The position numbers and the translations under genes were made by a program. This document shows, piece after piece, positions 7,995-14,152 of a stretch of DNA of 30,698 bases; the stretch's first letter is position 1; each line of letters opens with the position of its first letter. Under the pieces are notes generated by a model. It had not been told where the DNA came from, did not search any database, and saw only the letters and a list, made by a program, of their open reading frames with translations. The stretch is taken from IMG/VR virus record IMGVR_UViG_3300018017_000011, positions 1 to 30,698 of that record. One strand, 5' to 3'. The DNA comes from a virus.

Positions 7995-10228
7995 TGGCAA
8001 ACAAAACGAACTCAAAACTGGCAGCCGCGAAAGCGGCACTTGACCGCAAACAGGCGGATTTGGACATGATTGATGACCAGATCATGGGTCTGGACTCGGG
8101 TATCCCGATGGACGCCCCCGCTACCCCCGAATTTGACCTCCTGACCGCGAAGCGCGAAGAACTTGAAGAAGAGATTCGCACGATGCGGGAAGGCGTTCAG
8201 TTCATCTCCGAGTGGGAGAAACTGAAGGGCGGACAGTGGTCGGAAGGTATCCGATCCCAGTTGGATGGCCTCGACTCCGAGATCGCCAACATCGCTGGCG
8301 GCGAAGCCGTTGCTCCGATGGGTGATCTGGGTCTCGGTGGAGCCCCCGCTGGCATAGGCGCTCCCCCAGTTGACCCGCTTGGGGTTGAATTACCCCCCGC
8401 ACCAGAGGCCCCAATTGCTCCCGAACCCGCTGTGCTGCCGAATCCATCACCCGATGCGGCTACCCCCACCCCTGACCAGATTGACGCGGTGGATGAAGTT
8501 CCTGCACCAGAAGCAGAAGCCCCGCCTTTGGAACCCCCGATGGCGAGTGCGAAATCCGCAGTAAGCAAGAAAAATAACTATCAAACCTCTCAAAAGAGGG
8601 GCAATACTGCCCGTCCCGAGATGAAAAAGGAAGGCTCCAACATGGCAAATCCCACAAAGCCCTCGAATTTGAAAGAGAAGCTTGCAGAACTGAAAACGAA
8701 GCGCGAGACGATCAAGAAGGAAGCGCAGGTCCGTACCGCAGCGGCATATACCATCGCGAATACGATGCTCCCCGGCGCACCTGTCGAGAAGCGTCAGGCT
8801 TTCGCGGCCTCGCTACTTCAGGGAAACGACACCAAGTCCCTCGTTGCCGCCCTCCGTCAAACCGCGATCAACGCCCACTACTCCAAGGTCGCCGAGCAAT
8901 TCAAAGAAGTCCACAAAGTCGAACTCAATGACCTCCTTGAAGACCCGTCCGTTTTGACTTCAGAGCGCAAGGCCGTCAAGTCCGAGATCACGGGTGACGC
9001 CAAGGCTGCCGCTACGAAGACCGCTGACGACCGCAAGGAAAACGGCCCACAAACCGAGACCTACAATGACGGTCGTGGTTGTGGTGGTGGTACTCACTCC
9101 GAGCCGAAGGAAATCGATGCGGGCAAGGCCGCTGAACGTCCCGACGCTGGCGAGAAACCGGGTCAGACCGTTAACCTCAGTGATGGCAAGTCCGCCGCTA
9201 AGAAGGTCGCGAAGTGCACTTGTGAAGGTCCATGCAAGTGCGATAACAAGGAAGCTGCCGTTGTCGATACAAAGGCTGCTGCTGAAAAGTGCGCCGACTG
9301 CGAAAAAATGGGCGCTGGCAAGATGTGCTCTAAGCACGCCTCGGCCAAGGCTGCCGCTACTTCGAAGAAGGCCGACGAACCACCGATGGATGCTCCATTG
9401 GACGCACCCGCTGGCGATGCACCCGCAATGGATGCCCCAGTCGATGCTCCGGTAGACGCCCCGATGGACGCGCCTGCGATGGAAGGTGACGCCGCTCCCG
9501 CCGATGACGCTGGCGCGATCCTCACCGATGAGAAGAAGATGGTCGTTCAGGAAGAGATCGACACCGTTAAGGATGCCGTTCGCGCTCTTGAGACCGAGCT
9601 TCTCGAAGAGAACGAGGAAGCCGAAGGCGTTCCTCTTGCTCTTGAAGAAGGCGAACCCTCCGAAGAAGAGCTTGACCTTTCGTCCGTGTTCGATCAGGAC
9701 GAGATGGAAGACAAGGCTGCTTCGCTTGCCAATGAAGGCGACACCGAGCACATGGCTGCCGAAGACTTCTTCGCTCCCACTTCTGCCGCAGGCATGGAAT
9801 CCGTGCTTGACGACAGCGGTATGCAGGTAGCCAGTATTGAAAGCTATTTCGATATGCAGGGCTCTGACGCCGACCCACTGTACAGCTTGATCGCTTCGGA
9901 CGAGAAGATTGCAACCTCTGTCGAAGGCTTCGACGTGCTTGAGTCATTTACTGGCGAAGTTGCCAACAAGATGAAGCAGCAGGAAGCTGGAGCCGAGGGT
10001 CGCGACAACGAGTCGGATCACGACGAAGACCTCTTCGTCGAAGCAATGAAGGACATCAAGCCAGAAGAGCAGGGTGCAAAGCGCACTCCGCAGGACGCGG
10101 TTCCTCAGTTGCAAGCTCCGAAGTCCTCAGCCGACAAGAAGGGCAGCATCAAGCGTGTCCGTCCTGTCGTAGCATCACCGAAGCCCGTCGATATCGCCAC
10201 CGCACTGTTCGGTAACGACGACGAGTAA
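7994..10228 (+). CDS. Head-core/scaffold-like protein, 744 aa, with Cys cluster and DAP repeats
   Basis: ATG overlaps the protease stop by one base, so translation is probably coupled. Residues 1-90 form a coiled coil (AKAALDRKQADLDMIDDQI, later KREELEEEIRTMRE). A Pro/Ala-rich linker follows to about 200. Residues 217-300 are helical and basic, beginning at an in-frame ATG with its own strong ribosome binding site. Then comes a Cys cluster (CTCEGPCKC, CADCEKM, MCSKH, about 405-455), a run of four-residue MDAP/VDAP repeats (about 465-495), an acidic helix (EEIDTVKDAVRALETELLEENEE) and a largely acidic C-terminus. Coiled-coil, charged, low-complexity content directly after a head protease and ahead of the capsid gene is what scaffold/core proteins show. 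The Cys cluster is unusual for a scaffold. K-x-A motifs: DNKEAAV, EDKAASL, DEKIATS. Role is inferred. Confidence 0.62.
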   Translation: MANKTNSKLAAAKAALDRKQADLDMIDDQIMGLDSGIPMDAPATPEFDLLTAKREELEEEIRTMREGVQFISEWEKLKGGQWSEGIRSQLDGLDSEIANIAGGEAVAPMGDLGLGGAPAGIGAPPVDPLGVELPPAPEAPIAPEPAVLPNPSPDAATPTPDQIDAVDEVPAPEAEAPPLEPPMASAKSAVSKKNNYQTSQKRGNTARPEMKKEGSNMANPTKPSNLKEKLAELKTKRETIKKEAQVRTAAAYTIANTMLPGAPVEKRQAFAASLLQGNDTKSLVAALRQTAINAHYSKVAEQFKEVHKVELNDLLEDPSVLTSERKAVKSEITGDAKAAATKTADDRKENGPQTETYNDGRGCGGGTHSEPKEIDAGKAAERPDAGEKPGQTVNLSDGKSAAKKVAKCTCEGPCKCDNKEAAVVDTKAAAEKCADCEKMGAGKMCSKHASAKAAATSKKADEPPMDAPLDAPAGDAPAMDAPVDAPVDAPMDAPAMEGDAAPADDAGAILTDEKKMVVQEEIDTVKDAVRALETELLEENEEAEGVPLALEEGEPSEEELDLSSVFDQDEMEDKAASLANEGDTEHMAAEDFFAPTSAAGMESVLDDSGMQVASIESYFDMQGSDADPLYSLIASDEKIATSVEGFDVLESFTGEVANKMKQQEAGAEGRDNESDHDEDLFVEAMKDIKPEEQGAKRTPQDAVPQLQAPKSSADKKGSIKRVRPVVASPKPVDIATALFGNDDE
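8627..8644 (+). promoter_or_regulatory. Internal ribosome binding site and in-frame ATG within the head-core gene
   Basis: AAGGAAGG (8627-8634) lies 7 bases before ATG 8642, in frame with the 744-residue protein at its residue 217. Use would give a second product of 528 residues starting MANPTKPSNLKEK, without the N-terminal coiled coil. The nested scaffold of lambda (Nu3 inside the protease gene) is a known parallel. Confidence 0.55.
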
Positions 10229-10253
10229 TTCAACGTCATCGGTAGTGACGCTA

Positions 10254-10283
10254 GGGGCCGCTAACCAGCGGCCCCTTACTTTT
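10254..10283. terminator. Intrinsic terminator after the head-core gene, placed between convergent genes
   Basis: GGGGCCGCT, loop AACC, AGCGGCCCC (10254-10275): a perfect 9-bp GC-rich stem, followed on the plus strand by TTACTTTT. On the minus strand the same stem follows directly after the stop codon of the small gene ending at 10276, so it may serve both strands, though the minus-strand T-run is poor. Confidence 0.8.
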
Positions 10284-10488
10284 GCGGAAAGTAATGCCAG
10301 TCGGAGTCCCAGAACCACGGAGCGGCGAAGGTGTGCCGCTGTTTGGGGTTGAAGGCGTGCAGGTACATGTCTCCACAATGAACGGGATTGCACGAGCAGG
10401 TATGACTGGGAGCGTGCCCCGTCTCGGGCTCGCCCTCGTCATTCTTAGCCCACATGAAGTTGTGGATCACCGCTTTTTCCCGCGCCAA
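10276..10488 (-). CDS. Small Cys/His-containing protein downstream of the HNH gene
   Basis: A 70-residue protein, not recognised. Its ATG lies inside the 3' end of the HNH gene on the same strand (22-base overlap), which suggests translational coupling. It ends at the bidirectional hairpin. It carries a short His/Cys cluster (HTCSCNPVHCGDMYLH, about residues 28-43) that could bind a metal, and an aromatic C-terminus (APWFWDSDWHYFPQK). No membrane segment or signal peptide. The Cys/His spacing is unlike a shadow frame, and the overlap with the HNH gene gives an operon of two genes set against the direction of the surrounding head genes. It may be cargo of the HNH insertion. Confidence 0.5.
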   Translation of the reverse strand: MAREKAVIHNFMWAKNDEGEPETGHAPSHTCSCNPVHCGDMYLHAFNPKQRHTFAAPWFWDSDWHYFPQK

Positions 10489-10925
10489 ACTCCGAATTTG
10501 TGGGCGATGGTTTGCACCGTTCTCTTACTTACCCTAAATTTCTGTCCGATTTCTTTCTGCGTCAATTCGGGGTGCTCAATTAAAGTGTCACGGACTTGCC
10601 GTTGTCGTTCTTGTGATTCCTCGGTTCCCCCGTAATTCCATTCTCGGTTTTCGTGCCTTTTGATCCAATTGCAATTCGCACACAGCAATTGGTAGTGTTC
10701 GTGGACATCGGGGGTTCGTAAAATTTCCTTGAGGTGGTTGAAGTTGCCCCCAGCCTTGCGGTTTGCCCGATAGCCTCCCCCGTGTTTGTGGTCAATTTGA
10801 AGGCATCGGGGATCGGTACACCCTCTAGTGCCGTCTTTGTTTGTCCACGCACAATCGGGGTTTGCACAACGGTTGCCCAACAGGGCGAAGACTTCCGCCC
10901 GTAGTCGTTGTCGGTCAACCTTCAT
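10467..10925 (-). CDS. HNH endonuclease with C-terminal helix-turn-helix
   Basis: About 152 residues from ATG 10925, chosen because GGGG lies 6 bases ahead; an ATG at 10931 and a TTG at 10937 are also in frame but too close to the promoter. The HNH domain has CANPDC near the N-terminus, then CLQIDHKHGGG (DH pair) and YQLLCANCNWIKRHEN, the zinc-held beta-beta-alpha-metal nuclease site. The C-terminal part, RQRQVRDTLIEHPELTQKEIGQKFRVSKRTVQTIAHKFGVW, is a clear helix-turn-helix for target DNA recognition. It is a free-standing homing-type nuclease, transcribed against the head operon from its own promoter just upstream, with a small gene after it. It sits between the head-core and decoration-like genes. 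Confidence 0.86.
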   Translation of the reverse strand: MKVDRQRLRAEVFALLGNRCANPDCAWTNKDGTRGCTDPRCLQIDHKHGGGYRANRKAGGNFNHLKEILRTPDVHEHYQLLCANCNWIKRHENREWNYGGTEESQERQRQVRDTLIEHPELTQKEIGQKFRVSKRTVQTIAHKFGVWRGKKR

Positions 10926-10937
10926 GCTCATCCCCAA

Positions 10938-10948
10938 ATTATACCATA
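10938..10948 (-). promoter_or_regulatory. Promoter of the minus-strand HNH gene (extended -10)
   Basis: On the minus strand the sequence reads ATGGTATAAT, a perfect -10 hexamer (10943 to 10938) with the TGG extension ahead of it. No good -35 box is present, as is usual for extended -10 promoters. Expected transcription start is only a few bases ahead of the in-frame ATGs of the HNH gene, so the leader would be very short or absent. Confidence 0.65.
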
Positions 10949-11093
10949 AAAATCGTCAGTGAACGAAGTTTTCCGTCTACCAGACTCATATACGAACGTG
11001 CTTTTCTATAGTCCTTAAGCCCCCAAAAGGCCGGATTGGAACTGCACAATCTGTTTCAAATTTGCTTCACAACTCCAAAGGGAGAACACTAGG
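10949..11093 (+). other. Intergenic leader of the decoration/capsid genes
   Basis: About 145 bases with no gene found on either strand. It separates the minus-strand HNH gene from the plus-strand decoration-like gene. The last part carries AAAGGGAGAAC ahead of ATG 11094. A phage promoter for the capsid genes would be expected here because the preceding gene ends in a terminator, but no sigma-70-like pair was recognised; a phage-specific late promoter cannot be excluded. Confidence 0.4.
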
Positions 11094-11669
11094 ATGAGTA
11101 TCAAGATCACCTATCTGGGACAGAACGATTCCGCGAACTGCACCCCAGCCGTACCTCTCACTGGCGATCCGGGAACTGACCAACAGACGTTGGCGGCAGC
11201 TAACTACACAGGCGGCGTAATCGTTGCTCTTCTGTCCACGTTGAGTGGATACACGGGCAGCGGCTATGCTGGCTATGCGATTCAGCCTGCTAACCAACCC
11301 GCATTCGGTCTCATCGGGAACATCGTTCCCTGCGACACCGATGCAACTGCTGGAAACGTCCCCTTCGCTGTATTGCTCAATAACGGCGGCGAATTCGCTG
11401 GCGCTATCGGGCCGTCTGGCTCCAAGAAAGCACCTGTTGTCCGCGCAATGTGGCAGGCAATGGTTGACTATCAGGGCTATGACGCAGCCGCGACCTTCGT
11501 GATTGGACAGTATGTCTATTGCGGTGGCCACTCACACACAAACACTGGGCTGTATACCGATGCTACGCACACCCACGGCGGTTCCGCCACGGGTAACACT
11601 GCTGTCGGCATCTGCACCCACGTTCCATCCGGCCCTGAAGCTTGGCTCGGCGTAGCATCGTTACTGTAA
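11094..11669 (+). CDS. Putative head decoration / capsid-associated protein
   Basis: A 191-residue protein, not recognised by family with certainty. It is rich in Gly, Ala, Thr and small hydrophobic residues, poor in charge, with many short beta-prone stretches (GGVIVALLSTLSGYTG, VPFAVLLNNGGEFAGAIGPSGS). Near the C-terminus is a His-rich stretch (CGGHSHTNTGLYTDATHTHGG, about residues 143-163) that might bind metal or receptor. It lies 19 bases ahead of the major capsid gene and both are bounded by terminators, so the pair forms a short, probably highly expressed unit. Decoration proteins commonly sit directly before the capsid gene in large phages. A minor capsid or vertex protein is an alternative. 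Confidence 0.5.
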   Translation: MSIKITYLGQNDSANCTPAVPLTGDPGTDQQTLAAANYTGGVIVALLSTLSGYTGSGYAGYAIQPANQPAFGLIGNIVPCDTDATAGNVPFAVLLNNGGEFAGAIGPSGSKKAPVVRAMWQAMVDYQGYDAAATFVIGQYVYCGGHSHTNTGLYTDATHTHGGSATGNTAVGICTHVPSGPEAWLGVASLL

Positions 11670-11688
11670 AGGGGAGAAAAAGAACAAA

Positions 11689-12648
11689 ATGGCAAACCTT
11701 TCTCGTACACAACAGCAGACGGCTATGTTAGGTCAGTTACTCAAGACCGCAGGTGGTCGTCAGAAATTAGCGGCGTCGTTGGGACCATCCCTCCGTCGTC
11801 GTCGTGACTATATGAGCATCGCTCGTAAGGCTCTTATGGTTGAAACATTACCCGATGGCGCACTTCCAATTTATGATAAAGAATTTGACGTTTCGGCGAT
11901 GACTGTGGGCTCGACCCCCGGCTCGTCATTCGTTGAAGCCTTTGTGGTAGGTGAAGAAGGCGGCGACATCGTTCGTGTTACCAAGCCGAAACGTGTCACG
12001 GTTCCGACGTTTGAAATCGTGTCCAACCCGATGATTCCCATCACGCAGATTAAGGAACGTCGTTTCGATCTCGTTGCTCGTAGCTTGAATTTGGCGAAAG
12101 CCGAAGTCGGCGCAGCAGAAGATGGTTACGTGTTCAATCTGTTTGACGGCGTAGCAGCGGCGGCAGTGGGACACCTCGTAAACGATCCGGTTTACAACCC
12201 CGACATCGCCATCAACGCTCCCATCGACATCAACTCGTTGGCAGACGGCTTTGGTCAGGTTGCACGCCACGATCTCAGCGTTGCTTTCATCTTCTTCAAT
12301 CCGCGTGACTATACGGACCTGTTGAAATGGACGCAGCAAAACATCGACCGCGAAACGCAGCGCAAGCTGTTGAAGACCGGCGTGATGGGCTACCTCTGGG
12401 GCGCAACGCTTCTCCAGTCTCGTAAAGTCGGCTACGGCTGCATTTACATTCTGGCGGACGCCGAGTTCTTGGGTGTGGTCCCAGAACGTATTCCGTTGAC
12501 CGTTATGTCTGCCGACCGTCCTGACCTCCGTCAGATCGGTTTCAGCATCTTCGAGAACCTTGGCTTCTTGGTGTTCAACCCATCAGGCGTCCAGCGTTTG
12601 CTCGTCAACGGTCGCTTCAACGCGGCTCAGAACTACGGCGAGAACTAA
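11689..12648 (+). CDS. Putative major capsid protein
   Basis: A 319-residue protein. ATG follows GGGGAGA. Residues 1-48 are helical and basic (RTQQQTAMLGQLLKTAGGRQKLAASL, then RRRRDY), suited to an N-terminal part that could be removed on maturation. Residues 60-110 look like the extended arm and strand region of HK97-fold proteins (YDKEFDVSAMTVGSTPG, VPTFEIVSNPMIPITQI). Next is a long helical stretch (LVARSLNLAKAEVGAAEDGYVFNLFDGVAAAA), then DLSVAFIFFNPRDYTDLLKW, and YLWGATLLQSRKVGYGCIYILAD, the peripheral and axial domain style. It ends FLVFNPSGVQRLLVNGR. Position after protease and core genes, with a strong terminator directly downstream, supports the call. KTAG at residues 19-22 matches the motif in other virion proteins. 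The fold is inferred, not proven. Confidence 0.72.
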   Translation: MANLSRTQQQTAMLGQLLKTAGGRQKLAASLGPSLRRRRDYMSIARKALMVETLPDGALPIYDKEFDVSAMTVGSTPGSSFVEAFVVGEEGGDIVRVTKPKRVTVPTFEIVSNPMIPITQIKERRFDLVARSLNLAKAEVGAAEDGYVFNLFDGVAAAAVGHLVNDPVYNPDIAINAPIDINSLADGFGQVARHDLSVAFIFFNPRDYTDLLKWTQQNIDRETQRKLLKTGVMGYLWGATLLQSRKVGYGCIYILADAEFLGVVPERIPLTVMSADRPDLRQIGFSIFENLGFLVFNPSGVQRLLVNGRFNAAQNYGEN

Positions 12649-12671
12649 CCTTCTCGTTTGGTTCAAACTCA

Positions 12672-12704
12672 GGGCTCGGAGAAATCCGAGCCCTTTTCCT
12701 TTTT
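12672..12704 (+). terminator. Strong intrinsic terminator after the capsid gene
   Basis: GGGCTCGGA, loop GAAA, TCCGAGCCC (12672-12693): a perfect 9-bp stem with a stable GNRA tetraloop, followed by TTTTCCTTTTT. It starts 23 bases after the capsid stop codon and would isolate capsid transcription from the next gene. Confidence 0.92.
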
Positions 12705-12751
12705 CCCTACTATTCGTCTCATTTTTGGGTATTACACCATAGGAGATTACC

Positions 12752-13129
12752 TTGCAAAAGTCGTATGTGGCCAAAAGCCCTATCAATTTTGTACAGTTCA
12801 ACTTCAGAGTCAATGCGGGGGACATCCTTGTTCACGACACCACCAACCAACGGTTGACGGTGTACCGTAATGGGGAGATCGTTAAGACCATGAAGCAATC
12901 TTCGCTGGGTATGAGTGCTCTCCTCAAGGACCACTTTGCCGAGGAGGTGGTCGAGCACGCGCCTAAGTCGGTTGCTAAGCCAGTGCCACAACCTATCGAC
13001 CCCGAAGAGTGTCAGCGAATGCTCAAGAACGTGCCGAAGCTCAAGCCTGACCTACCAAAAACTCCATCAACAGTGCAAAAAAAGAAGCATCCTCCGATCA
13101 AGATAGAGCTTAAAGACGAGATCATCTAG
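12752..13129 (+). CDS. Small unidentified protein after the capsid terminator
   Basis: A 125-residue protein, not recognised. The start is TTG, preceded by AGGAG with suitable spacing; no in-frame ATG fits the N-terminus as well. Residues 1-55 form beta strands (INFVQFNFRVNAGDILVHDTTNQRLTVYRNGEIVKTM). The C-terminal half is Pro/Lys-rich and probably flexible (SVAKPVPQPIDP, then KLKPDLPKTPSTVQKKKHPP). Its stop (TAG) shares a base with the GTG start of the HNH gene. The beta-rich front with a disordered basic tail is reminiscent of small head-completion proteins, but that is only a guess from place. Confidence 0.6.
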   Translation: MQKSYVAKSPINFVQFNFRVNAGDILVHDTTNQRLTVYRNGEIVKTMKQSSLGMSALLKDHFAEEVVEHAPKSVAKPVPQPIDPEECQRMLKNVPKLKPDLPKTPSTVQKKKHPPIKIELKDEII

Positions 13130-13458
13130 TGCCACGCAAAATCCAATGGTGGAAGACTGTCAGGAAGTGCGAAGGCCACTGTTGGTACTGCGGGTTCAAA
13201 CCTGAAGAGCTTACCGACCTCACCGTTGACCACGCGGTGCCCGTCAGCCGAGGCGGGGAAAACGCCGATTGGAACCTCCTGCCCGCCTGCGAATACTGCA
13301 ACCGCCTGAAGGACTCCCAGACAATCTCTGAATTCCGAAAGTGGGTCAAGGCGCGGGTCGTCCGTAACCTCATAACGCTGGGCTACATCGGGGACGGGCT
13401 AAGTCGTTTGAAAATAGTGTTTTACGGAGAAGGGTACGGTAGCGTGCTGGGTTGGTGA
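13129..13458 (+). CDS. HNH endonuclease, 109 aa
   Basis: The start is GTG, overlapping the previous stop by one base, so it depends on translational coupling; no separate ribosome binding site is visible. The small HNH domain is complete: CWYCG (about residues 19-23), then TVDHAVPVSRGGENADWNLLPACEYCNRLKD with the catalytic His in DHAVP, the Asn in ADWN and the second Cys pair. This is the compact 5-methylcytosine-restriction-type HNH core used by many phage mobile nucleases. Some HNH proteins next to terminases help DNA packaging, but no terminase is nearby. It lies directly ahead of a GIY-YIG gene, so two nuclease genes of different families are adjacent, between the capsid region and the SWIM gene. 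Confidence 0.85.
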   Translation: MPRKIQWWKTVRKCEGHCWYCGFKPEELTDLTVDHAVPVSRGGENADWNLLPACEYCNRLKDSQTISEFRKWVKARVVRNLITLGYIGDGLSRLKIVFYGEGYGSVLGW

Positions 13459-13492
13459 CTTTCAATTTCTCGTATGAGGGCTTCTGTCTAAA

Positions 13493-14152
13493 ATGGGCAC
13501 TATTTATCTGATTCGCAACCTAATCAACGGGAAGTGCTACGTTGGTCAAACCACGCTAACGCTTCGCGAGCGGTGGAATTGCCATTTAAGCGCGTCCAGA
13601 AATACGCCTAAACCCTCCTATTTTCAAAGAGCAATCCAGAAGTATGGTGCCGATAACTTTTCCATAGAGGTTCTGGTTGAAACAGAAGATCGGGAGGTTG
13701 TCGATCAACTGGAGATTTTTTATATACAACAATTTGATTCTACCAATCACGAGAAGGGGTATAACTTGCAAATTGGGGGAAGAGACGGGGGAGGAGGTAG
13801 GCCCATCGGCATCCTAGTCTCAGATGAAACTCGAAAAAAGTTGCGTCAGTCGCATCTAGGAAAGAAGCACAGCGCCGAGCATAATCAGCATGTCAGTGAA
13901 TCCCTGATGGGAGACAAAAACCCGCGATTTGGGTCAAACTGGATGCATAGGGGCAACGAAGAAAAATTAGTTTCAAAAGATGCTCAAACGACCTTCATTC
14001 AGAGTGGTTGGAAATTAGGAAGACCTTCCGCCATAGATCAAGCTAATGAGATGAGGAAGAAGCTCGTTTGGACTCCTGAATTACAGGCCGAAACCGCTCA
14101 GAGGGCGAGAAAGCAAAATCGGGGGGAGAGCGGGAGGTTTCAATGTTCGTAA
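13493..14152 (+). CDS. GIY-YIG homing endonuclease (free-standing), insert 2
   Basis: A 219-residue protein with the GIY-YIG domain at its N-terminus: GTIYLIRN (2-9), CYVGQT (15-20), LRERW with candidate catalytic arginine, FQRAIQKYGADNFSIEVL, and the glutamate helix VVDQLEIFYIQQF. A NUMOD3-like segment (SDETRKKLRQSHLGKKHS, about 109-126) and the DNA-binding ending GNEEKLVSKDAQTTFIQSGWKLGR (about 154-178) follow; both are usual in phage homing enzymes. The gene is AT-richer than its neighbours. Its last 10 bases overlap the start of the SWIM gene and also carry that gene's ribosome binding site (GGGAGG, 14132-14137), so the insertion has become part of the downstream gene's expression. No ribosome binding site is clear before its own ATG. 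Confidence 0.9.
   Translation: MGTIYLIRNLINGKCYVGQTTLTLRERWNCHLSASRNTPKPSYFQRAIQKYGADNFSIEVLVETEDREVVDQLEIFYIQQFDSTNHEKGYNLQIGGRDGGGGRPIGILVSDETRKKLRQSHLGKKHSAEHNQHVSESLMGDKNPRFGSNWMHRGNEEKLVSKDAQTTFIQSGWKLGRPSAIDQANEMRKKLVWTPELQAETAQRARKQNRGESGRFQCS

Noticed and set aside
9380-9480. CRISPR-like or tandem DNA repeat at the MDAP/VDAP run
   Set aside because: The repeat is a protein-level low-complexity linker of four-residue units with variable codons, inside a long coding frame; there are no spacers.
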